DNA from: Flavobacterium sp.
GTDB lineage: Bacteria > Bacteroidota > Bacteroidia > Flavobacteriales > Flavobacteriaceae
Assembly (NCBI RefSeq): GCF_004295795.1
Contig: NZ_SEBR01000002.1
Span: forward strand, 1 to 64,000
Length of the DNA stretch: 64,000 nucleotides
Direction: 5' to 3'
The notes below the pieces were generated by a model. The model was not told where the DNA came from and did not search any database. It worked only from the letters and a program-made list of their open reading frames with translations. Below, piece by piece: positions 26,480-34,842 of this stretch. The position numbers and the translations under genes are program-made. How positions within the stretch are numbered: the first letter of the stretch is position 1; every line of letters starts with the position of its first letter.

Positions 26480-27859
26480 TTAAAACTTATTATTTTGTTG
26501 TAAACTTTTGATATCTAAAATTCGGTCTGCAAAGAAACTGTTTTTTTCTGGATATTTCAAAATTAAAATTTCGTATGCCTGAATTGCTTTGTCATACTTC
26601 TTTTGCTCGAGATAAACACGCGCCAAAGTCTCTGTCATCAGGTAGGAATTGTCGGCTTGCGTGGGTTCGAAAATGAACGATGGCGTTTTTGCGTCGGGCG
26701 TCATCTTTGGGATTTTCGCGTTCGACTCTATGAATTTGTCGATCAATTCATTTTTTTTTTGCCGCTCTGAATCGAGTTCCGAGGCGTCGCTGTCCGAATC
26801 GATTTCCTGTGCTTCTGGAATATCCGGCGCCGCGACGTCGCGAACGATAGGTTCAAATTTCGAAAGTTGCAGCCATTCATGAAAGGAATGCGTTTCGCGC
26901 GATGAAAAGTCCAGCGGTTTCCCGATTTCAAGTTTTTCCTCGGTTTCCGACTTTTGTTGCTGAGGAATTTCGGTCGGTTCTTCGGCAATTATTTCGGGTT
27001 CGGATGCGGTATGCGCTTCCGCAGAAACTTCTTCCACGTCTTCCACCACAAGGCTTTTGGCGTAAGATTCGGCTTCTTTTATAGAATCTAGGATCGATTT
27101 CGTCGCCGGATCGTAAGCTACTTTTTCTGGTTTTTCTTCAGATTCCGATTCGACCGCCGTTTCCGGCTCAAATTCAGTTTCTGTCTCAGATGCGGTTTCC
27201 GACTCAAGTTCCGATTCCGACTCAAGTTCCGATTCGATTCGTATGTCAGATTCCACTGCTGTTTCCGTTTCGGAAATTGGTTGTTCCGACGCGATTTGGG
27301 TTTCAATCTGAAGGTCGAAATCCGAAACATTATCAGAAATCACTTCTGAATCAACATCGGCGTCAGCCAAAATCCCGTTCGACAATTCTAAATTTTCGAC
27401 TTCGGAATCCGTGGTTTCGGAAACAGCAGTCGTTTTGGACGCCATTTCCTCGTGAGAATCCTGAGCCAATTCTTCAACCCGGACGAATTCCGTGTCGAGG
27501 CTCGCGCGCAAACTTTCGTCTACGGTCAATTCCTCGAGATACGGTTTTTGCTCGATTTCCGAAACTTCGATATCGAGCAATTCCTGTTGCTTTTTCTGGA
27601 AAGCCTCGCGATCTACCGACACGAAACGGTCAGAAGTGATGAAGTCGAAAAGTACGCTTCGGTCTGTCGTAAAAGCCGCGGCGACTTTCAACGCATAATT
27701 GTAGCGGAAACTGTCTTCGTTGTACAAACCTTTGAGTCGCAAGGCGCGCGCACTTTGGAAATACGGGAATTCCGTGACGATCTTGTCGAGTTCGTCGGTG
27801 CGTTTCTCGTTCATCGTTTCGGGATGATTGAGCAGATAGGTATAATCGGATGCGTTCAA
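26480..27859 (-). CDS. TPR-like protein with long acidic repeat region
   Basis: A 459-residue protein without signal peptide. The N-terminal 80 residues are helical (LDKIVTEFPYFQSARALRLKGLY), and the C-terminal 50 hold a tetratricopeptide-like unit (LARVYLEQKKYDKAIQAYEILILKYPEK). Between them, about residues 150-330 are dominated by Glu, Ser, Thr and Val with ESELESE-type repeats, probably disordered. Two perfect-but-one 18-base tandem copies lie at 27201-27236. The gene keeps its place between lptE and secG as in other flavobacteria. Its role is unknown; the TPR suggests protein binding. Confidence 0.75.
   Translation of the reverse strand: MNASDYTYLLNHPETMNEKRTDELDKIVTEFPYFQSARALRLKGLYNEDSFRYNYALKVAAAFTTDRSVLFDFITSDRFVSVDREAFQKKQQELLDIEVSEIEQKPYLEELTVDESLRASLDTEFVRVEELAQDSHEEMASKTTAVSETTDSEVENLELSNGILADADVDSEVISDNVSDFDLQIETQIASEQPISETETAVESDIRIESELESESELESETASETETEFEPETAVESESEEKPEKVAYDPATKSILDSIKEAESYAKSLVVEDVEEVSAEAHTASEPEIIAEEPTEIPQQQKSETEEKLEIGKPLDFSSRETHSFHEWLQLSKFEPIVRDVAAPDIPEAQEIDSDSDASELDSERQKKNELIDKFIESNAKIPKMTPDAKTPSFIFEPTQADNSYLMTETLARVYLEQKKYDKAIQAYEILILKYPEKNSFFADRILDIKSLQQNNKF
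27201..27236. repeat. 18-bp tandem duplication inside the TPR gene
   Basis: GACTCAAGTTCCGATTCC is followed directly by a copy differing in the last base. It encodes part of the Ser/Glu repeat and keeps the frame (18 bases, six codons). This is a recent expansion of the acidic region. Confidence 0.8.
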
Positions 27860-27907
27860 TGCGAGTGTTTAATGGCGAAATTTAGTCAAATTGGCGAGAA
27901 CGGCGAT

Positions 27908-28417
27908 TTACCATTTGGCCAATGAGTCGTTGAAAATGTCTTGTGTGATACGCGTGAAAATCTCGTCAAGCGCCGTGCTTAGCGTCGGGCCGGTCAATTG
28001 TGTCGTGGCCGGAAAGTCGTAAAAGAACGAAAAGCGTTTCTCGAAATTGTCCTCTTCTTTTTTCTTGTTCGTGAATCGCACCATTACCGTAATCGTGAGT
28101 CTGTTTTGGGCAGCTCTCTGGTCAGCGGTCGCGGTCATTGGCGTGATGCGGTAGTCGGTGATCTCACCTTCGTAAACGAGTTCACCGCCTTGATTCGTCA
28201 GCACGAGATTCGTCTGGTTCTGGATCAGATCCTGGAGCGCCAAAGTGAACGTACGGTCGATTCCGGGCTCGATCAGCTCAGAGGTGTTCTGGAAATAATT
28301 CACCTGGAACGTCTTGGCGTCGATTGGCTTGGCTCCGGTGAAGTTGTAATTGACCGAACATCCGTTAAGCAAAACGAAAACCGGCAAAAGAAAAAGAAGC
28401 GATTTGAGATTTTTCAT
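27908..28417 (-). CDS. lptE: LPS assembly lipoprotein LptE-like
   Basis: A 169-residue lipoprotein: signal peptide with lipobox LLNGC, then a single alpha/beta domain (SVNYNFTGAKPIDAKTFQV, TFTLALQDLIQNQTNL, YEGEITDYRI). This is the Bacteroidota form of LptE, which sits inside the LptD barrel at the outer membrane and helps insert lipopolysaccharide. It lies between a YD-repeat lipoprotein and the TPR gene, in the group that also carries the sigma-54 activator and miaB. Confidence 0.88.
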   Translation of the reverse strand: MKNLKSLLFLLPVFVLLNGCSVNYNFTGAKPIDAKTFQVNYFQNTSELIEPGIDRTFTLALQDLIQNQTNLVLTNQGGELVYEGEITDYRITPMTATADQRAAQNRLTITVMVRFTNKKKEEDNFEKRFSFFYDFPATTQLTGPTLSTALDEIFTRITQDIFNDSLAKW

Positions 28418-28426
28418 AGAAATTGG

Positions 28427-29299
28427 CTACGGTTGCACGTCGCCCTGATAATAATAGTTGATGTATTGCGCCTGGCCATCGGGATTTCCGAGGTAGAAGT
28501 TTTTCAACACACAAGAAAAAGGCAATCCGTTGGCGTTGTATTCGTATTCAAATTCGTGCGATTCCGGATCTTCGGAAGCGTAATGTTGTGTAACAGGATT
28601 GTTTCCCGAAGAATACATTCCGCCGAGAAATTTGTCGTGATAACTTCCGAAATGCGTCACTGCAAAGGCACGTCTTATGGCGTCAGTCGCGGCTTTCAGC
28701 GGATTGTTGTGGCTGTCGTAAGTGTAACCTTCACTCGAATCGCCTCCGTAAGACCAAAGCGAAACCGTGTTGGCGTTTTGGTAAGCTGCATTCGCGCCCG
28801 CAGTATCGTAATTTCCGTCAGATGAAAGGTAAATCCCAACTTCCGAAACCAAACGTCCGCTGGCGTCGACATTGAATTCGTATCGGTCGAAATAATCGAA
28901 TTCCGCACCAACTATCGGATCTTCAAAATCCTGGATGTAAGTTCCCGAAGTCGTGTTGTATGTGAACACCATTCCGTTTACCGATGCGATGCGGTTGTTC
29001 GAATCGTATGTGAAAACAAAATTCTCCGGAGTCGTCCCGAAGAAATTCGCCTGCGTAAGCCTGCCTTGGGAATCGTATTCGAAGTGTTTCAAAACAGTTC
29101 CGTTTGCCGAAGTGATGTCTGTGAGAATGCCGTCATCGTCGAATTTCCAATGCGTTTCATTCGTTGCGCCAGGATTGAAAACAGCCATTGCAAGCAACGT
29201 CGGATCGTTTTGCTGAACATCCGGAGTCGTTCCCTGATCATCATCGGAACAAGACGAAAAAACGAGAATCGAGAACAGGAAAAGTAAGGCGTTTTTCAT
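28427..29299 (-). CDS. YD-repeat-like lipoprotein, unknown function
   Basis: A 290-residue lipoprotein: the start at 29299 gives a signal peptide with lipobox VFSSC followed by SDDD. The mature part has YD/RHS-like strands, such as FEYDSQGRLTQANFF, FTYDSNNRIASVNG and FEYEYNANGLPFS, so it is probably a short beta-repeat surface protein. It stands between the sigma-54 activator (39-base gap) and lptE (9-base gap), a place where related genomes usually have no gene; this expectation comes from memory. Without polymorphic-toxin length or a toxin tip, a toxin role is unlikely. Confidence 0.7.
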   Translation of the reverse strand: MKNALLFLFSILVFSSCSDDDQGTTPDVQQNDPTLLAMAVFNPGATNETHWKFDDDGILTDITSANGTVLKHFEYDSQGRLTQANFFGTTPENFVFTYDSNNRIASVNGMVFTYNTTSGTYIQDFEDPIVGAEFDYFDRYEFNVDASGRLVSEVGIYLSSDGNYDTAGANAAYQNANTVSLWSYGGDSSEGYTYDSHNNPLKAATDAIRRAFAVTHFGSYHDKFLGGMYSSGNNPVTQHYASEDPESHEFEYEYNANGLPFSCVLKNFYLGNPDGQAQYINYYYQGDVQP

Positions 29300-29338
29300 G
29301 GTTTGAAGGTTTTGGTGCATTCGTTAAATGTAGCGAAC

Positions 29339-30604
29339 TTATTCCAAATCAAACTGTTTGATTTTTCTGTACAGCGTTCTTTCCGAAATTCCGAGTTCGG
29401 TCGCAGCGGCCTTTCGCTTGCCTTTGTTGCGTTGCAAAGCCTTTTTGATCATCTCGATTTCCTTCTGTTCCAAACGAAGCGGTTCTTCTTCCTCGACGGT
29501 TTCGGCAAAATCATACTCTTCGTCTCGGCTTGGAGCGGCGACGACAGGCGTTTTTTGGTTCGGAAGCAATGAAACGTGATGTTGTTGCTCGAATTCGAAG
29601 TCGTCCTCGTCAGGATTTCCGTAGATTTTCCGAATTAGGCCGGAATGATCTTCCTGCACTTTTTCGCCTCCGTCTTTCATGAGTTCCAAGGTCAGTTTTT
29701 TGAGGTCGTTCAAATCGTTTTTCATATCGAACAAAACCTTGTACAGGATTTCCCTTTCGGTAGAAAAATCGCTGTCGGATTTCTTGTCGGGAATCACCGA
29801 GGGAAGATTGCTCGAACCGTCGGCCGTAGGCAAATAAGAAGTCAGTGTCGCACCCGAAATATCTCTTGTGGTCTCCAAAACCGAAATCTGTTCGGCTATA
29901 TTCCGCAATTGACGGATATTTCCGCCCCAGCGATAACGCACCAAACTCTGAACAGCCGGATCGTCAAGACGGATTGGCGGCATTTTGTATTTGTGGCCGA
30001 AATCGGCGGCGAACTTGCGGAACAATAGGTGAATGTCCTCGTTTCGCTCTCTCAAAGGCGGAAGGTGGATTTCGACAGTACTCAATCTGTAGTACAAATC
30101 TTCGCGGAAACGGCCTTTGGCAATCGCTTCGGACATTTTCACGTTGGTCGCGGCGACGATTCTCACGTTGGTTTTTTGCACTTGGCTCGATCCGACCTTG
30201 ATGAATTCGCCATTTTCGAGAACGCGCAACAGGCGAACTTGTGTCGTCAATGGCAATTCTCCAACTTCGTCGAGGAAAATCGTTCCGCCGTCGGCCACTT
30301 CGAAATAACCTTCACGTGTGGAAGTTGCGCCCGTAAACGCACCTTTTTCGTGTCCGAAAAGTTCCGAGTCGATCGTGCCTTCCGGAATCGCACCGCAGTT
30401 CACGGCGATGTATTTCCCGTGTTTTCGATGCGAAAGCGCGTGGATGATTTTCGGGATCGCTTCTTTCCCGACGCCACTTTCACCAGTGACTAGAACGGAA
30501 ATATCCGTCGGAGCAACCTGGATCGCTTTTTCGATGGCGCGGTTGAGTTTCGGGTCGTTCCCGATGATCTCGAAGCGTTGTTTTATGGCTTGTACTGATT
30601 CCAT
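29339..30604 (-). CDS. sigma-54-dependent transcriptional activator
   Basis: A 421-residue AAA+ activator that remodels sigma-54 RNA polymerase. Walker A GESGVGKE is at 41-48, the sigma-54-contacting GAFTGA at 88-93, Walker B IFLDEVGE near 109-116, and a Fis-type helix-turn-helix occupies the last 45 residues (AATELGISERTLYRKIKQF). There is no receiver or sensor domain at the N-terminus (only about 12 residues before the AAA+ domain), so its signal is not evident. An acidic linker separates the AAA+ and DNA-binding parts. The typical neighbours miaB and lptE are present. Confidence 0.93.
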   Translation of the reverse strand: MESVQAIKQRFEIIGNDPKLNRAIEKAIQVAPTDISVLVTGESGVGKEAIPKIIHALSHRKHGKYIAVNCGAIPEGTIDSELFGHEKGAFTGATSTREGYFEVADGGTIFLDEVGELPLTTQVRLLRVLENGEFIKVGSSQVQKTNVRIVAATNVKMSEAIAKGRFREDLYYRLSTVEIHLPPLRERNEDIHLLFRKFAADFGHKYKMPPIRLDDPAVQSLVRYRWGGNIRQLRNIAEQISVLETTRDISGATLTSYLPTADGSSNLPSVIPDKKSDSDFSTEREILYKVLFDMKNDLNDLKKLTLELMKDGGEKVQEDHSGLIRKIYGNPDEDDFEFEQQHHVSLLPNQKTPVVAAPSRDEEYDFAETVEEEEPLRLEQKEIEMIKKALQRNKGKRKAAATELGISERTLYRKIKQFDLE

Positions 30605-30609
30605 GGTTT

Positions 30610-30646
30610 GAGTGCCTGAGTGCCTGAGTGCGAAAGTGCCTGAGTT
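30610..30646. repeat. octamer repeat GAGTGCCT, about 4.6 copies
   Basis: The unit GAGTGCCT occurs at 30610 and 30618, then with changes at 30626 (GAGTGCGA) and 30634 (AAGTGCCT), and ends in GAGTT. It lies in the 62-base gap between miaB and the sigma-54 activator gene. The 14-mer AAGTGCCTGAGTTA recurs at 51509-51522, next to another hairpin repeat. Confidence 0.75.
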
Positions 30647-30666
30647 AGTTGTTCCGAATCTTGTCG

Positions 30667-32115
30667 TTATTGCATTCTTTCAGAAAAGCCGATCGCTTCT
30701 CCTATCAAAGTCGCGCTGGTGCAAGAATCGATGCGAACCAAAACGAAATCTCCGGCTTTGTAATTTTCTTTGGGGAAAACCACTACCGTATTCTGGGAAT
30801 TTCGTCCGCTCCAGTGTTTATCGGAGCGATGCGATTCTTTCTCGATCAGGACTTCGACGATCTGTCCCACGAAAGCTTGCGTGCAATTCAATGAAAGTTC
30901 GCGCTGCAACGCCACGATTTCGGCCAGACGGCGTTTCTTCGTTTCCTCGGGAATGTCGTCTTCGAGTTTTCTCGCGGCCAGCGTTCCCGGTCTTTCGGAA
31001 TAGGCGAACATGAATCCGTAATCGTAATTCACGTATTGCATCAATGACAATGTATCTTGGTGATCTTGTTCGGTTTCTGTCGGAAAACCCGTGATCATAT
31101 CTTGTGAAATGGCGCAGTTCGGGATAATCGACCTGATTTTGTCGATCAAGGCCATGTATTCTTCGCGCGAATGTTGGCGGTTCATTTCCTTTAGGATTCT
31201 CGTGCTTCCCGACTGAACCGGCAAATGGACGTACTTGCAGACGTTGTGGTGTTTGGCGATCACGTGCAGAACTTCCTCGTGCATGTCTTGCGGATTCGAG
31301 GTCGAAAATCGAAATCGCATCTTCGGGTAAGTCGTGGCAGCCATATCGAGCAATTGTGCGAAGTCGACGGCTGTCGCTTTTTGCATGTCGGTGGCTTTGT
31401 CGTAATCTTTCTTGAGTCCGCCGCCGTACCATAAATAGCTGTCGACGTTCTGTCCCAACAGTGTGATTTCCTTGAAGTTTTTCGAATGCAGATCGGCGAT
31501 TTCGTCCATGATGCTTTGCGGATCGCGGCTTCTTTCGCGTCCGCGTGTAAACGGAACTACGCAAAAAGTACACATATTGTCGCATCCGCGCGTGATCGAA
31601 ACGAAAGCCGTTACGCCATTGCTGTTCAAACGAACTGGTGAAATGTCTCCGTAAGTTTCTTCCTTTGAAAGAATCACGTTTATTGCGTCGCGTCCTTCTT
31701 CGACTTCTGCCAGCAAATTCGGCAAGTCTTTATAAGCATCAGGCCCGACGACAAGATCGACGATTTTTTCTTCCTCGAGGAATTTCGATTTGAGACGTTC
31801 GGCCATACAGCCCAAAACGCCCACCTTCATTCCCGGATTGATGCTTTTTACGGCATTGTATTTTTCGAGGCGCTTGCGAACGGTCTGTTCGGCTTTGTCG
31901 CGGATCGAGCACGTATTCACCAATACAAGATCGGCGTCTTCGAGGTTTTGGGTCGTGTTATAACCTTGTCCGTGAAGGATCGAGGCCACGATCTCGCTGT
32001 CGCTGAAGTTCATCTGACAACCGTAACTTTCGATGAAAAGTTTTTTCGTATTCTCGGGCTTTTGTTCCAGGACGAGGCTTTCACCTTGTTTGCTTTCCTC
32101 AATAATCTTTTCCAT
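30667..32115 (-). CDS. miaB: tRNA-2-methylthio-N6-dimethylallyladenosine synthase MiaB
   Basis: A 482-residue radical-SAM methylthiotransferase that modifies A37 of tRNAs reading U-starting codons. The N-terminal domain has the three cluster cysteines (SYGCQMN, NTCSIR, LGCMAE), the radical-SAM domain has CDNMCTFC (CxxxCxxC), and a TRAM domain forms the last 65 residues. The first 25 residues are extra and divergent. It opens the minus-strand group running to secG; TATCTTTG lies 20 bases upstream. Confidence 0.97.
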   Translation of the reverse strand: MEKIIEESKQGESLVLEQKPENTKKLFIESYGCQMNFSDSEIVASILHGQGYNTTQNLEDADLVLVNTCSIRDKAEQTVRKRLEKYNAVKSINPGMKVGVLGCMAERLKSKFLEEEKIVDLVVGPDAYKDLPNLLAEVEEGRDAINVILSKEETYGDISPVRLNSNGVTAFVSITRGCDNMCTFCVVPFTRGRERSRDPQSIMDEIADLHSKNFKEITLLGQNVDSYLWYGGGLKKDYDKATDMQKATAVDFAQLLDMAATTYPKMRFRFSTSNPQDMHEEVLHVIAKHHNVCKYVHLPVQSGSTRILKEMNRQHSREEYMALIDKIRSIIPNCAISQDMITGFPTETEQDHQDTLSLMQYVNYDYGFMFAYSERPGTLAARKLEDDIPEETKKRRLAEIVALQRELSLNCTQAFVGQIVEVLIEKESHRSDKHWSGRNSQNTVVVFPKENYKAGDFVLVRIDSCTSATLIGEAIGFSERMQ

Positions 32116-32134
32116 AAAGGCTTAAATAGGTCGG

Positions 32135-32142
32135 CAAAGATA
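32135..32142 (-). promoter_or_regulatory. TAnnTTTG promoter element of miaB
   Basis: TATCTTTG on the minus strand, 20 bases before the miaB ATG. Confidence 0.45.
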
Positions 32143-32296
32143 CGCGAAAAATGATAATAGTGACAAGATGTCAGTTCGTGATTTAACAGAGATTTATCCG
32201 GTGAGAATCACACCTATATATATTAAGGTAGAATCAGAATTGCCGCCTGTGGAAAATGTCAAAAACGACTAAAGTGCGATATTTAAAATTTTCACC

Positions 32297-32304
32297 TACT
32301 TTTG
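32297..32304 (+). promoter_or_regulatory. TAnnTTTG promoter element of topA
   Basis: TACTTTTG, 18 bases before the topA ATG at 32323. It lies downstream of an alternative in-frame start and so supports the later one. Confidence 0.5.
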
Positions 32305-32322
32305 CGCCAAACGAAAAACGGT

Positions 32323-34839
32323 ATGGCAAAGAACTTAGTGATTGTGGAGTCGCCTGCAAAGGCCAAGACTATCGAGAAGTTCCTCGGGAAGGATTTTCAG
32401 GTAGAATCGAGTTACGGGCACATCGCCGATCTTCCTTCAAAGGAAATTGGCGTCGATGTGGAAAACGGCTTCAAACCTAAGTATGAAGTTTCACCAGACA
32501 AGAAAGCGCTGGTCAAAAAACTCAGGGATTTGTCCAAAACTGCAGAGACGGTTTGGTTGGCTTCCGATGAGGACCGCGAAGGAGAGGCCATTTCCTGGCA
32601 CTTGGCGGAAGAACTGAAACTCGACAAATCAAAGACGAAAAGAATCGTTTTTCATGAGATTACCAAGACGGCGATCCTGAAAGCGATTGACAATCCGCGG
32701 TCGATCAATTATGATTTGGTCGATGCGCAACAGGCAAGACGCGTGCTTGACCGTTTGGTCGGATACGAGCTTTCTCCCGTTTTGTGGCGAAAAGTCAAAG
32801 GCGGACTTTCTGCCGGACGCGTGCAATCCGTGGCGGTTCGGTTGATTGTCGAAAGAGAACGCGACATCCAGAATTTTACTCCTGTCGCTTCGTTTTCGGT
32901 CACGGCCGAATTTACGAACGAAGCCGGGAAAACAGTGAAAGCCCGCATTCCTAAAAACTTCGGAACCAGAAAAGAAGCCGAGGATTTCCTTTCGAAAAAC
33001 ATCGGATCACAATACAAGGTAGCCGACCTTGAGACCAAACCGGCCAAAAAATCTCCGGCGGCTCCGTTTACGACTTCGACCTTGCAACAGGAATCGGCGC
33101 GTAAACTTTATATGCCAGTCGGAATCACGATGCAGGTTGCACAGCGTCTGTATGAAGCCGGACTCATCACTTACATGAGAACCGACAGCGTGAATTTATC
33201 CGCGGAAGCGTCAGAAGCTGCAAAAAACGAGATCATTTCGTCTTACGGAAAGGAATTTTCGAGACCGAGAAATTTCGTGACCAAGTCGAAAGGCGCTCAG
33301 GAAGCTCACGAAGCGATCCGCCCGACGGACATGTCGAGACATTCGATCACCGGCGACCGCGATCAATCGCGTCTGTACGATCTGATCTGGAAAAGAACGC
33401 TTGCCTCGCAAATGAGCGATGCCGAATTGGAACGCACGAACGTCACGATTTCGGCCAACAATCACAATGACAACTTTATCGCTTCGGGTGAAGTTTTGAA
33501 ATTCGAGGGCTTTTTGAAAGTCTATCTCGAAGGACACGACGACGAGGAAGAGGAAACGGAAGGCATGTTGCCGGCTTTGAGAGTGGGCGAGGGCTTGCGC
33601 AATGAGTTGATTACGGCGACTGAAAAATATACGCGTCCGTCGGCTCGATATACAGAAGCTTCTTTGGTGAAGAAATTGGAAGAATTGGGAATCGGTCGTC
33701 CTTCGACTTATGCTCCGACGATTTCCACGATCATCAACAGGACTTATGTCGAGAAAGGAAATATGGACGGCGTCGAGCGCAAATACCAACAACTGGTTTT
33801 GCAATCGGGCAAAATCCAGGAAAAGACGCTGACTGAAAATACGGGTTCGGACAAAGGAAAACTTGTCCCGACCGACATCGGAACGATCGTAACCGACTTT
33901 TTGGTAAAGAACTTCGAGGCGATCATGGACTACAATTTCACGGCGAAAGTCGAGGAAGATTTCGATGAGATTGCCGAGGGAAATCGCAGTTGGGGAAAAA
34001 TGATGGCCGAATTCTACAGTCGTTTTCATCCGAATGTGAAAGAAGTCGAGGAAAACGCTGAGCGCGAGAGTGGCGAAAGGATTCTTGGGATCGATCCGAA
34101 AAGCGGCAAGCAGGTCAGTGTCCGTTTGGGCAAATTCGGTCCGATGGCGCAAATTGGTGAAGCCGATGACGAGAACAAGCAGTTCGCAAGTTTGATGTCT
34201 GACCAGAATATTTCGAACATCAGTTTTGAAGAAGCGCTCGATTTGTTCCTGCTTCCGAAAAGCCTCGGAACATACAACGGCGAAGAAGTCGAAGTGAATA
34301 ACGGTCGTTTTGGGCCTTATGTGAGATTCGGGAAAACGTTCATCTCACTTCCGAAAGGTGAAAATCCGCTTGACGTGACTTCGGCCAGAGCCATCGAACT
34401 CATCGACGAGAAAAATAAAGCCGATGCTCCGATTGCGATGTACGACGGATTGCCTGTCCAAAAAGGAGTAGGTCGTTTTGGGCCTTTCATCAAATGGAAC
34501 AGCATGTTCATCAACGTCAACAAAAAATACAACTTCGATGCCTTGACGCAATCTGATGTCGATAATCTGATCATCGACAAACTTCAGAAAGACGAGGACA
34601 AGGTGATCCACAATTGGGAAGACGAAGGAATCAAGGTCGAGAAAGCGCGTTGGGGAAGATCGGTGATTACCAAAGGCAAGATCAAGATCGAGCTTGGCAA
34701 GGATGCGAATCCCGAAAACATGACTTTGGAACAGGTCAAGGAAATGATCGCTGCGAAAACTCCGGCCAAAAAAACGGCTGCCAAGAAACCGGCAGCTAAG
34801 AAAGCGACTACAAAAAAGGCAGTGGCCAAAAAGAAATAA
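32323..34839 (+). CDS. topA: DNA topoisomerase I
   Basis: An 838-residue type IA topoisomerase that relaxes negative supercoils. The Toprim domain starts at once (LVIVESPAKAKTIEKFLG, then SDEDREGEAISWHL), the active-site tyrosine lies in LITYMRTDSVNLS near residue 285, and C-terminal repeats precede a Lys/Ala-rich tail (KKTAAKKPAAKKATTKKAV) likely to bind DNA non-specifically. The start at 32323 follows the promoter element and matches the usual N-terminus. No classical four-cysteine zinc motifs are visible. The next gene starts three bases after the stop. Confidence 0.96.
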   Translation: MAKNLVIVESPAKAKTIEKFLGKDFQVESSYGHIADLPSKEIGVDVENGFKPKYEVSPDKKALVKKLRDLSKTAETVWLASDEDREGEAISWHLAEELKLDKSKTKRIVFHEITKTAILKAIDNPRSINYDLVDAQQARRVLDRLVGYELSPVLWRKVKGGLSAGRVQSVAVRLIVERERDIQNFTPVASFSVTAEFTNEAGKTVKARIPKNFGTRKEAEDFLSKNIGSQYKVADLETKPAKKSPAAPFTTSTLQQESARKLYMPVGITMQVAQRLYEAGLITYMRTDSVNLSAEASEAAKNEIISSYGKEFSRPRNFVTKSKGAQEAHEAIRPTDMSRHSITGDRDQSRLYDLIWKRTLASQMSDAELERTNVTISANNHNDNFIASGEVLKFEGFLKVYLEGHDDEEEETEGMLPALRVGEGLRNELITATEKYTRPSARYTEASLVKKLEELGIGRPSTYAPTISTIINRTYVEKGNMDGVERKYQQLVLQSGKIQEKTLTENTGSDKGKLVPTDIGTIVTDFLVKNFEAIMDYNFTAKVEEDFDEIAEGNRSWGKMMAEFYSRFHPNVKEVEENAERESGERILGIDPKSGKQVSVRLGKFGPMAQIGEADDENKQFASLMSDQNISNISFEEALDLFLLPKSLGTYNGEEVEVNNGRFGPYVRFGKTFISLPKGENPLDVTSARAIELIDEKNKADAPIAMYDGLPVQKGVGRFGPFIKWNSMFINVNKKYNFDALTQSDVDNLIIDKLQKDEDKVIHNWEDEGIKVEKARWGRSVITKGKIKIELGKDANPENMTLEQVKEMIAAKTPAKKTAAKKPAAKKATTKKAVAKKK

Positions 34840-34842
34840 AAT

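Noticed and set aside
28427..29299. YD-repeat lipoprotein considered as an RHS polymorphic toxin
   Set aside because: It is only 290 residues, has few repeats, a lipobox, no toxin tip and no immunity gene.
33211..34152. A 313-codon open frame antisense to topA
   Set aside because: It lies entirely within topA and its translation is low-information Arg/Phe/Asp-rich sequence typical of antisense frames.
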